Shown in pieces: positions 43,675-51,204 of a stretch of 57,710 bases of DNA. Below the pieces are notes generated by a model, which had not been told where the DNA came from, did no database searches, and saw nothing but the letters and a program-made list of their open reading frames with translations. Position 1 is the first letter of the stretch. Every line of letters begins with the position of its first letter. The translations under genes and the position numbers were made by a program. The stretch lies in the NCBI GenBank assembly GCA_014381785.1, contig JACNKZ010000043.1, positions 1 to 57,710 of the forward strand, read 5' to 3'. This DNA comes from Kiritimatiellota bacterium. GTDB taxonomy: Bacteria > Verrucomicrobiota > Kiritimatiellia > Kiritimatiellales > Tichowtungiaceae.

Positions 43675-45372
43675 ATGGATGAAAAAAACGATGAGTGTTG
43701 CAGCACTGAAATGATGCAGGCACTGAGCAGTTTCGGAAAAATGCTCAGTATCGCCTCCATCTACGGGATGAACCACCCGTCCATTGCCACTCCTCTGGAA
43801 GAGGCGCGCCGCAGCCTGTGCGACGCGCTGGAAAAAGATGAAATGGTGATGCTCGGTCTGTTCAACAAAACCCTGACCATCAACGACAAAATGCTCACCG
43901 AGTATACGGTTCACCTGCGGGCCCTGGAGCGGCGGTTTATTGCCCTCGATGTTCCCCATCTCGTTTTTCGAAAAGGAGTATCTACAGAAGAACTGGGCCA
44001 ACTGCTCGACGCGCTGTGTTCGTCTGGCGGTGGAGCACACATGCCGATCAAAGAACGGCTCGATGCCGCCGGTCTGGTAAATATCAAGGCCGATAAGGTT
44101 CAATATGTGGCGCAGCACGAAGGGCAGCGCCTTGTCGGCGACGGCGACGGCCCGGGAGACGGTCTGGAAGACGGCGCCAACGCCGGCGCCGGGGTCTTCT
44201 CCAAAAAAGGAGCCGAAGAAGCAGAAAAAGAAGCGCCCCCCGAAGAGCCGGAAGAAGAAATAAAAAAAAACCCGGAGCCGACCATCAAGGTTGAACAGAT
44301 TGTCGCCTTCCTTAAAGGAGCGCCGGGCGCAACGGACACGCCGGGCGACGACCTGCAGGAACTGGTTGCCGACCCCGAGAAGCTCGGCCAGCTCATCATG
44401 GAATCCGCCGACATCCGGCAATCCGCCCAGTCGATAGACCAGGGCGAATCGCTGGCCGACATCGTGATCGGGTGTCTGCGCAAAACCTACGACGGTCTGC
44501 ACGAGCAGAGAAAATATAAGTCCCCAACGGGCAAAGCGAACCTTCACAAAGCCATGCTTCTGCTCGAAAAAACCGTCGTCGACAAAATCCGCAATGCCGT
44601 TGGAGAAGAACAGCCGGAAATCGACGCACATATTCTCGAAGCCCTGCGCGAGGCCGAAGAACAGCGGCAGGTGGAAATCCTCGCCGCGCGCTTTGTTGAG
44701 CAGCAGAAAAAAATCACCAAAGTGGAGATGGATATCCTCCGCTACGTCCGCGAATACGGCGAAGAAAAAGCCCGGCAGATGCTCAGCTCATCGGAAATTC
44801 CGGAGGAGGAATGGAACCGTCTGATGATCCAGAACCGCCGCTCCGGCGGTTCGGGTGACGGAGAAGGCGGCGGCCCGGGCGGCGGCGGCAATGGCGGAAG
44901 TGGAGAAGGCCTCGATATGGGCGCACTGGCGATCGTGCTCGATAAGCTCGAAACCATTATGGACCTCGACGACATCCCGCCCGAAATCATCAAAAGCACG
45001 GTTGAAGAGGTGCGGGAAACGGTTGAAGAGACCGCTGCACAGGCGACCAAACAAGTCGAATCACTGGAAGAACAGGTTGAGCAGCATGAAGAAGATGTCG
45101 GCAAACCGCCCGAAGCCCGCAAGAGTAAAAAGAGCCGGGCCGAACTCCTGAGCGAACTCGCCAATCTTGCGCTCACGCTGTCTCAACCCCTGACGGTCAT
45201 CACCGTATCCATTGAAGCCGCCCTGAAGGACAGCACGCCGCCGGATATCCGCAAAGAGGTGTTGGAGCTCGCCTGCGAAAGCGGACAGCGCATGAAAGAA
45301 CTGATGAAACGACTGACCCAGCTGGTGGGCTACCCCTCCATGAAAGTCGCCGACGCGGGGATTGAGGAATAA
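43675..45372 (+). CDS. Cytoplasmic protein with a C-terminal HisKA-like helix pair lacking histidine
   Basis: The 565-residue soluble protein starts at ATG 43675 with GGAGG upstream. The N-terminal 140 residues (SIYGMNHPSIATPLEEARRS, then ALERRFIALDVPHLVFRKGV) resemble helical modules linked to bacterial signalling. A charged linker and a glycine-rich stretch (about residues 388-414) follow, then a coiled coil (about 445-485). The end (ELANLALTLSQPLTVITVSI) matches the H-box of QPL-type histidine kinases, but Thr stands where the histidine should be and no ATPase domain follows. It may dimerise with, or bind, a partner in phosphotransfer. Function unknown. Confidence 0.65.
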   Translation: MDEKNDECCSTEMMQALSSFGKMLSIASIYGMNHPSIATPLEEARRSLCDALEKDEMVMLGLFNKTLTINDKMLTEYTVHLRALERRFIALDVPHLVFRKGVSTEELGQLLDALCSSGGGAHMPIKERLDAAGLVNIKADKVQYVAQHEGQRLVGDGDGPGDGLEDGANAGAGVFSKKGAEEAEKEAPPEEPEEEIKKNPEPTIKVEQIVAFLKGAPGATDTPGDDLQELVADPEKLGQLIMESADIRQSAQSIDQGESLADIVIGCLRKTYDGLHEQRKYKSPTGKANLHKAMLLLEKTVVDKIRNAVGEEQPEIDAHILEALREAEEQRQVEILAARFVEQQKKITKVEMDILRYVREYGEEKARQMLSSSEIPEEEWNRLMIQNRRSGGSGDGEGGGPGGGGNGGSGEGLDMGALAIVLDKLETIMDLDDIPPEIIKSTVEEVRETVEETAAQATKQVESLEEQVEQHEEDVGKPPEARKSKKSRAELLSELANLALTLSQPLTVITVSIEAALKDSTPPDIRKEVLELACESGQRMKELMKRLTQLVGYPSMKVADAGIEE

Positions 45373-45474
45373 TACCAATTTCAGTTTGGTTTCGGGACAA
45401 GGCAGGCGGGACGCCTGCGATACGTACCGCAGGCGTCCCGCCTGCAAATACCGAAAGCTATCTGAATTTGGTAT
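45372..45474. mobile_element. 103-base foldback element with terminal inverted repeats
   Basis: ATACCAATTTCAG (45372-45384) is repeated inverted at 45462-45474 (CTGAATTTGGTAT). Inside, gcaggcgggacgcctgcg (45402-45419) pairs exactly with cgcaggcgtcccgcctgc (45428-45445) around an eight-base loop. Nested inverted arms without a gene are the layout of a MITE or REP-type unit. It starts at the last base of the preceding stop codon, so it also forms that gene's 3' end and probably acts as a terminator. Confidence 0.7.
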
Positions 45475-45485
45475 AATCTCCGCCG

Positions 45486-46037
45486 CTACGGAGCCCGCGA
45501 GGCGGCGCGTCCATCCGCGGTATCCAGCAATCTGTAAATGTCGTGGCTGTCGCTTGAAATCGAACAAATCAGTAGCCCCTCCGTAATCGCAAAGCGCACC
45601 TTCATCCAGGACGGGAGCGACGGATGTTCCACCTTCCAGACCAACCACGCCGCATAGGGCCGCGCTGGCGAGATCCCTTGCGGGGCAAGCAGCATCATCC
45701 GCCAGCGCAATGCCACCGCCGCCGGAGCGCCCAGCTCGCTCACCACCACCCAGGTGTCGCGCCGCTCACGCCCGCCGAACGGCACGGCCGCCACCGTCAA
45801 TGGATAGTTTTCCAATGTGTGAAGACAGTTTTTCCAATGTTTGGGAAATCCAGATCCGGTTTTTCCGAGGTTTGGAAAAACGGTGAGTAGATTATCGGGC
45901 GACTGCTTGCTGTAGATCAGCTGAGCATGTGCGGGGATCGCCTGCAGTCGGCTCAATGCGGGCGTAAACAAAAGACTGCTGATTGTCACAGCGGCCAGTA
46001 CAACACTCAGCCCGATGAACAACCCGCGGCGTTTCAC
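45486..46037 (-). CDS. Hypothetical membrane-anchored protein carrying palindrome insertions
   Basis: The 183-residue protein has an N-terminal membrane anchor (LFIGLSVVLAAVTISSLLFT). Residues about 50-80 are built from three adjacent copies of the dispersed palindrome, read as FPNLGK, FPKHWK and LHTLEN. The rest (RDTWVVVSELGAPAAVALRW, then WMKVRFAITEGLLICSISSD) matches no family that I know. Start is a GTG overlapping the pyrD stop as GTGA, so it is coupled to pyrD. Confidence 0.6.
   Translation of the reverse strand: MKRRGLFIGLSVVLAAVTISSLLFTPALSRLQAIPAHAQLIYSKQSPDNLLTVFPNLGKTGSGFPKHWKNCLHTLENYPLTVAAVPFGGRERRDTWVVVSELGAPAAVALRWRMMLLAPQGISPARPYAAWLVWKVEHPSLPSWMKVRFAITEGLLICSISSDSHDIYRLLDTADGRAASRAP
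45831..45879. repeat. Cluster of degenerate dispersed palindromes
   Basis: Two copies lie side by side: tttccaatgtttgggaaa (45831-45848) and ttttccgaggtttggaaaa (45861-45879). A half copy, tttccaatgtgtg, starts at 45808. All are inside the hypothetical gene after pyrD. Confidence 0.8.
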
Positions 46038-46951
46038 GCCTCAACCGTTCCGCGAAGCTCGGCAACCGAGCCGATGTTCTTGCCCGCCATCCAGCGTTCC
46101 AACCCGTCGATCACACGCAGCGCGCTGGACGGGTCGGTGAAGTTCGCGGTGCCGACCGCCACCGCGGTGGCTCCGGCCATAATAAATTCCACGGCATCTT
46201 CGGGCTCAGTTATTCCACCCATTCCGATGATCGGAATCTTGACCGCCTGCGCGGCCTCCCAGACCAGCTTGATCGCAATCGGCTTAATCGCCGGGCCGGA
46301 GAGTCCACCGGTGCGATTGGCCAGCTGCGGCTTGCGCGTTTCGATGTCGATCGCCATGGCGGGATAGGAATTCATAATCGCCAATCCGTCGGCGCCGCAC
46401 TCTTCGGCCGCTTTGGCGAATGCTTTAATGTCCGCCACGTTGGGGGCGAGCTTGACAATAATCGGGATGTCCGTTTTGGCGCGCACTTCATCCACCACGG
46501 TGCGGAACAAATCGACGTTGGTTCCGTAAAGCGCCCCGCCCTCTTTGACGTTCGGGCAGGAGACATTCACCTCGAGCGCGCCGACTCGTTCCTGCGCACC
46601 GAGAATTTCAGCCACACGGCCGTAGTCTTCAACCGTTTTACCCCAGATGTTAACGATCAGTGGAACGTCGTAGTTTTCATAGAATGGGATCGTTTTATCG
46701 ATAAAGCCCTGCGCGCCGGGACCGGGAAGCCCGATGGCGTTGAGCATGCCGCTGGCGGTTTCGAAGGTGCGCGGGGTCGGATTGCCGATGTGCGGTTCAA
46801 CCGAAATTCCTTTCACCGTTACCGCGCCGAGACGGTCGAGGTCGATATAGTCCGCATACTCCGGTCCGTATCCAAACGTTCCGGAGGCGACCGTCACCGG
46901 ATTTTTCATCTCCAAAGACCCTATTTTCACTCTTAAATCCGGCTTGCTCAT
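46034..46951 (-). CDS. pyrD: Dihydroorotate dehydrogenase B, catalytic subunit
   Basis: The FMN-containing subunit oxidises dihydroorotate to orotate in pyrimidine synthesis and passes electrons to PyrK. The 305-residue class 1B enzyme shows NPVTVASGTFGYG, SGMLNAIGLPGPG, the catalytic cysteine in LEVNVSCPNVKEGG, IIVKLAPNV, GLSGPAIKP and IIGMGGI. It lies 97 bases after pyrK, with an inverted repeat in the gap, and overlaps the next hypothetical gene. Confidence 0.96.
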   Translation of the reverse strand: MSKPDLRVKIGSLEMKNPVTVASGTFGYGPEYADYIDLDRLGAVTVKGISVEPHIGNPTPRTFETASGMLNAIGLPGPGAQGFIDKTIPFYENYDVPLIVNIWGKTVEDYGRVAEILGAQERVGALEVNVSCPNVKEGGALYGTNVDLFRTVVDEVRAKTDIPIIVKLAPNVADIKAFAKAAEECGADGLAIMNSYPAMAIDIETRKPQLANRTGGLSGPAIKPIAIKLVWEAAQAVKIPIIGMGGITEPEDAVEFIMAGATAVAVGTANFTDPSSALRVIDGLERWMAGKNIGSVAELRGTVEA

Positions 46952-46963
46952 CTGGTTTATTTA

Positions 46964-47034
46964 AACCACGAAATACACGAATCACACGAAAGAAAATCGG
47001 CTGAAGTTTCGTGTATTTTGTGTATTTCGTGGTT
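46964..47034. repeat. Inverted repeat between pyrK and pyrD
   Basis: AACCACGAAATACA (46964-46977) is matched by TGTATTTCGTGGTT (47021-47034), with further inner pairing (acacgaaa/tttcgtgt). It belongs to a loose CACGAA/GCGAAT repeat class also seen at 53886-53965 and 57207-57232. It may trim pyrD expression relative to pyrK. Confidence 0.6.
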
Positions 47035-47048
47035 AATCCTTCCGTGGT

Positions 47049-47834
47049 TCAATCTTCCCAAAGTATTTCTTCCGCGTTGAAGACGGGGCCGTCTTTGCAG
47101 CAACGGGCCCATTCCCATCCGGTTTCGGTTTTGCGTTTAATGACACAGGTCAGGCAGGCGCCGACACCGCAGGCCATGTTGCGGTCCATCGACAGCCAGG
47201 CGGTGAAGCCTTTATCGAGGGCGCGGTCGCCGACCGCTTTAAGCATCGGGTTGGGGCCGCAGGAGAAAACTTCCACGGCTTGGATAGTTTCCTGTTCCTC
47301 GAGCCACGGATCGAGCGCGGCGGTCACCAGGCCTTTGATGCCGAGCGATCCGTCGTCGGTGGCTACGCGCACGTCCCAGCCAAGCGCCTTAAATTCGTCG
47401 ACGCAGAGGATATCCTGCGCGGTGCGGCCGCCGAAGAAGGCGATTCCTTTCACCGGCAGGGTTGCCGCCTGCAAATAAAGCGCGGCGTTACCGTAGCCTC
47501 CGGCAACCAGTACCGGAGTCGTGGTGTTTTTTCCAAGATTTGGAAACCCAGTGCCGAGCGGGCCGAGCAGACAAACCTCTTCGCCCACCTGAACCGAGTT
47601 GAGCGCTTCGGTGCCCATGCCGATGGTGGCGTATAAAATGGATAGCCCCTCTGCGTCGGCTTTAAAGACGCTGAAGGGGCGGCGGAGCACAGCATTTTCA
47701 AGGCGCGGGATACGCAGGTGGACAAACTGCCCCGGCTGCACCTGCGGGCCGATTACCGGCGCGGCGACGCGGAGCAGACGATAGTCGCCCTGAAAAAGTT
47801 CGTGCTGAACAACGGTGGTTTTTTCCTGATTCAT
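47049..47834 (-). CDS. pyrK: Dihydroorotate dehydrogenase B, electron transfer subunit
   Basis: PyrK carries FAD and a [2Fe-2S] cluster and links PyrD to NAD+. The 261-residue protein has the FAD-binding beta-barrel (PGQFVHLRIP, then LRRPFSVF), an NAD-binding domain (VLVAGGYGNAALYL) and the C-terminal cluster cysteines in MACGVGACLTCV and RCCKDGPVF. An exact dispersed palindrome (47530-47546) between the domains reads FPNLGK. Usual pyrK-pyrD pairing. Confidence 0.94.
   Translation of the reverse strand: MNQEKTTVVQHELFQGDYRLLRVAAPVIGPQVQPGQFVHLRIPRLENAVLRRPFSVFKADAEGLSILYATIGMGTEALNSVQVGEEVCLLGPLGTGFPNLGKNTTTPVLVAGGYGNAALYLQAATLPVKGIAFFGGRTAQDILCVDEFKALGWDVRVATDDGSLGIKGLVTAALDPWLEEQETIQAVEVFSCGPNPMLKAVGDRALDKGFTAWLSMDRNMACGVGACLTCVIKRKTETGWEWARCCKDGPVFNAEEILWED
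47530..47546. repeat. Dispersed palindrome inside pyrK
   Basis: The sequence tttccaagatttggaaa lies in the loop joining the FAD and NAD domains and is read as FPNLGK. Confidence 0.9.
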
Positions 47835-47894
47835 CGGGCGCAGATTGTGGGGGCTTTCAAAAGCGAGGTCAAACGCATTTCCAAAAGAGCCGTT

Positions 47895-48899
47895 TTAAAA
47901 GGCGGATGTCGGCTCTGGGGTGCGCCCTTTCAATTTCTGCCGGTGCGCCTCCATAAACTCGAGGATTTCCGTGTGATGCGCCGCGCGGGCGAGATCTTCC
48001 ACGCCGAGATTCTCATCATCTTTCACATCAATATCCGCGCCGGCATTCACCAGCTCACGAAGTTCATCAATACACCCTCTCTGCGCGGCCAACAGCAATG
48101 GAGTCTGCCCGTCCAGATCCCCGGCCTCCAGATCAGCCCCGTTTTCCAGTAGCAAACCAATCAGGTCGATACGCTCAGCGTGCACGGCGTGATGCAGCGG
48201 GGTCCAGCCGTGCCGGTCGACAGCATGTACGTCCGCACCATATTGAATAAGAACCCGCGCGGCATCCAACTGCCCTTCGTGAGTCGCATACAGCAACGGC
48301 GTGATTCCCGCAAACGAACTGAGGTTCACCTCTGCCCCCCCATCCAGCAGTTGCGACAGCACCGGCAGACACCCGCTGCGCGCCGCGTAAAAAATATATT
48401 CATCCCCTGTTTTCTCGCCCGCTTCATCCAGCTCCACGCCCCGCTCAAGCAACAGCACAATACCTTCGCCATTATACTGAATGGCCAGACAAAGCGGAGA
48501 CTCCCCGGCCCGATCCTTTACATGTGGATTCGCCCCGGCATTCAGAAGAGCTGTGATCAGCTCGGAATTGTCCATAGAAACCGCGTAGTGAAGCGCCGAA
48601 GAACCATCCGGGGAAAGCTCATTCACATCGGCCCCAGCCATTAGAAGCAACGCCACCGCATCCACCTGCCCGGCTTTTACAGCATAGATCAGCGGGGTCA
48701 ATCCCTCTTCATTCAAGACATCAAGGTCAGAATTTGTTGCGACGATCTTCTGCAGTCGCTTGAGATCACCGTTCGCGGCAAGCTCATGAAGCGTCGGCTC
48801 CGGACGCACCTCCAGCCAAATCAACAGGGATAGAGTCAGCGCCGACAAAATCAACGGCGGAATCCAGGCAAGTGTTCCCTTTAAAATTGCGGTGTTCAT
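47895..48899 (-). CDS. Membrane-anchored ankyrin-repeat protein
   Basis: The 334-residue protein has one N-terminal membrane helix (LAWIPPLILSALTLSLLIWL) followed by about eight ankyrin repeats (for example GLTPLIYAVKAGQVDAVALL, then LMAGADVN; and GWTPLHHAVHAERIDLIGLL, then LENGADLE). Ankyrin arrays bind proteins; with the anchor first, the array probably lies in the periplasm. I start at the ATG at 48899, with GGGGGAT upstream; an earlier ATG adds 20 residues. Repeats of this kind also occur in eukaryote-directed effectors, but nothing here suggests export. Confidence 0.82.
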   Translation of the reverse strand: MNTAILKGTLAWIPPLILSALTLSLLIWLEVRPEPTLHELAANGDLKRLQKIVATNSDLDVLNEEGLTPLIYAVKAGQVDAVALLLMAGADVNELSPDGSSALHYAVSMDNSELITALLNAGANPHVKDRAGESPLCLAIQYNGEGIVLLLERGVELDEAGEKTGDEYIFYAARSGCLPVLSQLLDGGAEVNLSSFAGITPLLYATHEGQLDAARVLIQYGADVHAVDRHGWTPLHHAVHAERIDLIGLLLENGADLEAGDLDGQTPLLLAAQRGCIDELRELVNAGADIDVKDDENLGVEDLARAAHHTEILEFMEAHRQKLKGRTPEPTSAF

Positions 48900-48994
48900 G
48901 CTTAAAAGATCCCCCGGAAAACGATCAACAATAACAGCCGCTGCTACCGTTCCACTCATCCTAGAGAACTACATATGTATTACAACCCCATATT

Positions 48995-49438
48995 TCATGG
49001 ACTTAACAACTTAAACCCGGTTTCCGAATCGTAACACCGCGCAGAAGAGGGGCTGATGATTTCTGTCAGAATCACCTCAAGCACATGCCATACCTTGACG
49101 CCGCTGCGCACACAGCCGGTGACGGTTTTCTCCCCGCGGCCACAGGCGAGGTGCATATGCAGAACCGGGAATCCCTCCTCATCCGGAAACAACGTGCCGG
49201 CGCCCGTCACCTCGCAGACATCATCCAGAACATGTTCGACCGGAACAATGGGTTCCGACCGGCCCTCCGCCGGGCCGACAATCAGGCGGCTACCGGCGTC
49301 CACGCCGCCGACCGCGGTGAGCGACGCCGCCTGAATTCCGTTTTCAGTGGCAAAGCGTTCAATCTCTTCGTGCAGGATGTCGCCATCCTCCAAACGAATC
49401 ACAAACACACGACCGGGTTTGGCTTCAGAAAATTTCAT
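48995..49438 (-). CDS. PPC/DUF296-domain protein
   Basis: The 147-residue protein is a single PPC (DUF296) domain, known in plant AT-hook DNA-binding proteins and as a trimeric stand-alone protein in bacteria. Landmarks are GRVFVIRLEDGDILHEEIER, then GIQAASLTAVGGVD, and the putative metal-binding HMHLACGRGEKTVTGCV. Its ATG overlaps the mazG stop (ATGA). Bacterial function is unsettled. Confidence 0.85.
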   Translation of the reverse strand: MKFSEAKPGRVFVIRLEDGDILHEEIERFATENGIQAASLTAVGGVDAGSRLIVGPAEGRSEPIVPVEHVLDDVCEVTGAGTLFPDEEGFPVLHMHLACGRGEKTVTGCVRSGVKVWHVLEVILTEIISPSSARCYDSETGFKLLSP

Positions 49439-50223
49439 TGTCCGCGCTCCTCGTTTTTGACGGCCTGCCAGACGGCTTCGAGCTCAACGATGGAACAGTT
49501 TTCCAGCTCACGGCCTTCGGCATGCAGACTGTTTTCCAACCCTTGGAACCGGCGCATAAATTTAGTGATGTTTTCATTCAGAAGCTCTTCAGACTCATGC
49601 CCGAGATAACGGCTGAGGTTAACGGTCGAAAAAAGCAGGTCGCCCAACTCTTCACGGATCGCATCCGCATCTTTCTGGGCCATAGCTTCTTTGACTTCCG
49701 CCAGTTCCTCTTCGAGTTTATCGACCACGCCGCTGATTTCGTCCCACTCGAAGCCGACTTTAGCGACGCGTTTCTGAACCAGATACGCTTTAGAGAGCGC
49801 CGGTAGATGCTTTGGAATTCCGTCGACCAGCGAGCGCGGCGTTTCGCCGCCCTTTTCCGTCTTCTTGATTTTTTCCCAGTTTTTGATCACCTGATCGGGT
49901 GTGTCGGCCTGCACATCGCCGAACACATGCGGATGACGGCGCACCAGCTTGTCGGTAATCCCCCTAGCAACATCATCAAAAGTGAAAACGCCCTCTTCGG
50001 CGGCAATCTGCGCCTGAAAAACCACCTGTAGCAACAGATCCCCCAGCTCCTCGCAGAGCGCGGCGCGATTGCCGCTGTCCATGGCATCGACCACCTCGTA
50101 GGTTTCCTCAATCAAACAGCCGCGCAGCGACTCAATGGTCTGCTCGCGATCCCACGGGCAGCCATCGGGCGCACGAAGACGGCGCATCACATCCAACAGG
50201 CGGTCAATTGACGGTTTGTTCAT
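49435..50223 (-). CDS. mazG: Nucleoside triphosphate pyrophosphohydrolase
   Basis: MazG hydrolyses NTPs to NMPs and clears aberrant nucleotides. The 262-residue protein has two MazG domains, each with the EExxE..ExxD magnesium motif (LIEETYEVVDAM..EELGDLLLQ; ELAEVKEAM..EELGDLLFS). PDGCPWDREQT is the family start. I start at 50223 (AGGAGAAAC upstream), giving MNKPSIDRLL. An exact palindrome (49532-49548) reads FQGLEN near the C-terminus. Confidence 0.95.
   Translation of the reverse strand: MNKPSIDRLLDVMRRLRAPDGCPWDREQTIESLRGCLIEETYEVVDAMDSGNRAALCEELGDLLLQVVFQAQIAAEEGVFTFDDVARGITDKLVRRHPHVFGDVQADTPDQVIKNWEKIKKTEKGGETPRSLVDGIPKHLPALSKAYLVQKRVAKVGFEWDEISGVVDKLEEELAEVKEAMAQKDADAIREELGDLLFSTVNLSRYLGHESEELLNENITKFMRRFQGLENSLHAEGRELENCSIVELEAVWQAVKNEERGQ
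49532..49548. repeat. Dispersed palindrome inside mazG
   Basis: The sequence ttttccaacccttggaa is read in frame as FQGLEN. Confidence 0.9.
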
Positions 50224-50235
50224 CTGTTTCTCCTG

Positions 50236-50275
50236 TAAAAAATAAAGGGGCTGAACGAAACCGTTCAACCCCTTC
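50236..50275 (-). terminator. Terminator between the HAD-like gene and mazG
   Basis: The stem aaggggc-tgaacg/cgttca-a-cccctt around AAAC is followed on the minus strand by TATTTTTT. It ends the HAD-like transcript just before the mazG ribosome site. Confidence 0.85.
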
Positions 50276-50299
50276 GATTCATCGTCTCTGCGAGCTGGC

Positions 50300-51016
50300 T
50301 TAGTGACGGCTGACCAGATCGAGCAGCTCGGCCGGTTTCATCTCACCCAGCGAGTCGAGGATGAGTTTGGCGCCGGAGAAATCTTCGAAGGAGGTATACT
50401 GATCCGGAACCGCGACGCAGGTGGCGCCAGCAGTCAGCGCACCGCGGCAGGCGGCTGCAGAGCTGACCAGAGCGATGACCGGGATGGTGTCCTGTTCACG
50501 CTGTTTAAGCAGACGCAGCCAGTGGTCGGCGCGCGGGAAAACCGCTTCTTTACAGTCGAGCGCAACCAGTTCAACACCGAGCTCGTCCAGACCCAGCTTC
50601 TTCATCAATGCGGCAGCCTGTTCTTCACCCCACGGGGAAAGAGCAACCACTTCGATACCCTGAGCCTGAGCGGCTTTGATCAAGGCGGGAAGCGCAGCGT
50701 TCAGCTCCGCCCCATCCGCAAAAAACTTTTTCAATGCGGTTTCCGCTTGATCAGCGAGCTGATCCCCGGTGGTCAGGTTGCGTCCGGAATCATCGATCAT
50801 CGCCTGAATGGCCGCTGCCGGACGGGATGTAAGGCCGCATTTTGCAAACAGAGCCTGCGTGACATCCAACTCCTTGGATTTCATCACCTTCTTGAGCGCA
50901 TCAAACATGGCCTCGCGCCCACTCGCAGCGAACGTTTCGAGTTCAAAAAACAGCACTTCGCGCGCTGTACTTTTCTCAGCGGTCTCTTTGGTTTCTACAG
51001 CTTCAGCTTTACTCAT
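50300..51016 (-). CDS. HAD-like protein lacking catalytic residues
   Basis: The 238-residue protein follows the HAD fold order: a first strand (VLFFELETFAASGREAMFDA), a helical cap, then VVALSPWGEEQAAALMKKLG and a last Rossmann strand ALVSSAAACRGALTAGATCV. Motif I, normally DxDGT, reads ELETF, and motif IV, normally GDxxxD, reads SSAAACRG, so all catalytic aspartates are gone. It is probably a binding or regulatory relative. It has its own terminator and is divergent from carA. Confidence 0.6.
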   Translation of the reverse strand: MSKAEAVETKETAEKSTAREVLFFELETFAASGREAMFDALKKVMKSKELDVTQALFAKCGLTSRPAAAIQAMIDDSGRNLTTGDQLADQAETALKKFFADGAELNAALPALIKAAQAQGIEVVALSPWGEEQAAALMKKLGLDELGVELVALDCKEAVFPRADHWLRLLKQREQDTIPVIALVSSAAACRGALTAGATCVAVPDQYTSFEDFSGAKLILDSLGEMKPAELLDLVSRH

Positions 51017-51204
51017 TAAATACTCCTTAAAACGGGGACTTTTTTTAAAAACAGGGGCACAGTGTATGCGTCCGCCCCCTTCCCGTCAAGCTCCAGAAAA
51101 ATATCCACAAGTCGGGGGGCGAAAAGGGTTGCAAGGATGCGGTTTGGTTGTGAAACTATTCGTAATTTTAGCGGAATCAGAACAATTAGTTGGACACGGT
51201 TAAC

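Noticed and set aside
43405-44631. 408-codon minus-strand frame opposite the HisKA-like gene
   Set aside because: It is an antisense shadow rich in F, G and H without a domain. The plus-strand frame has a good ribosome site and coherent helical segments.
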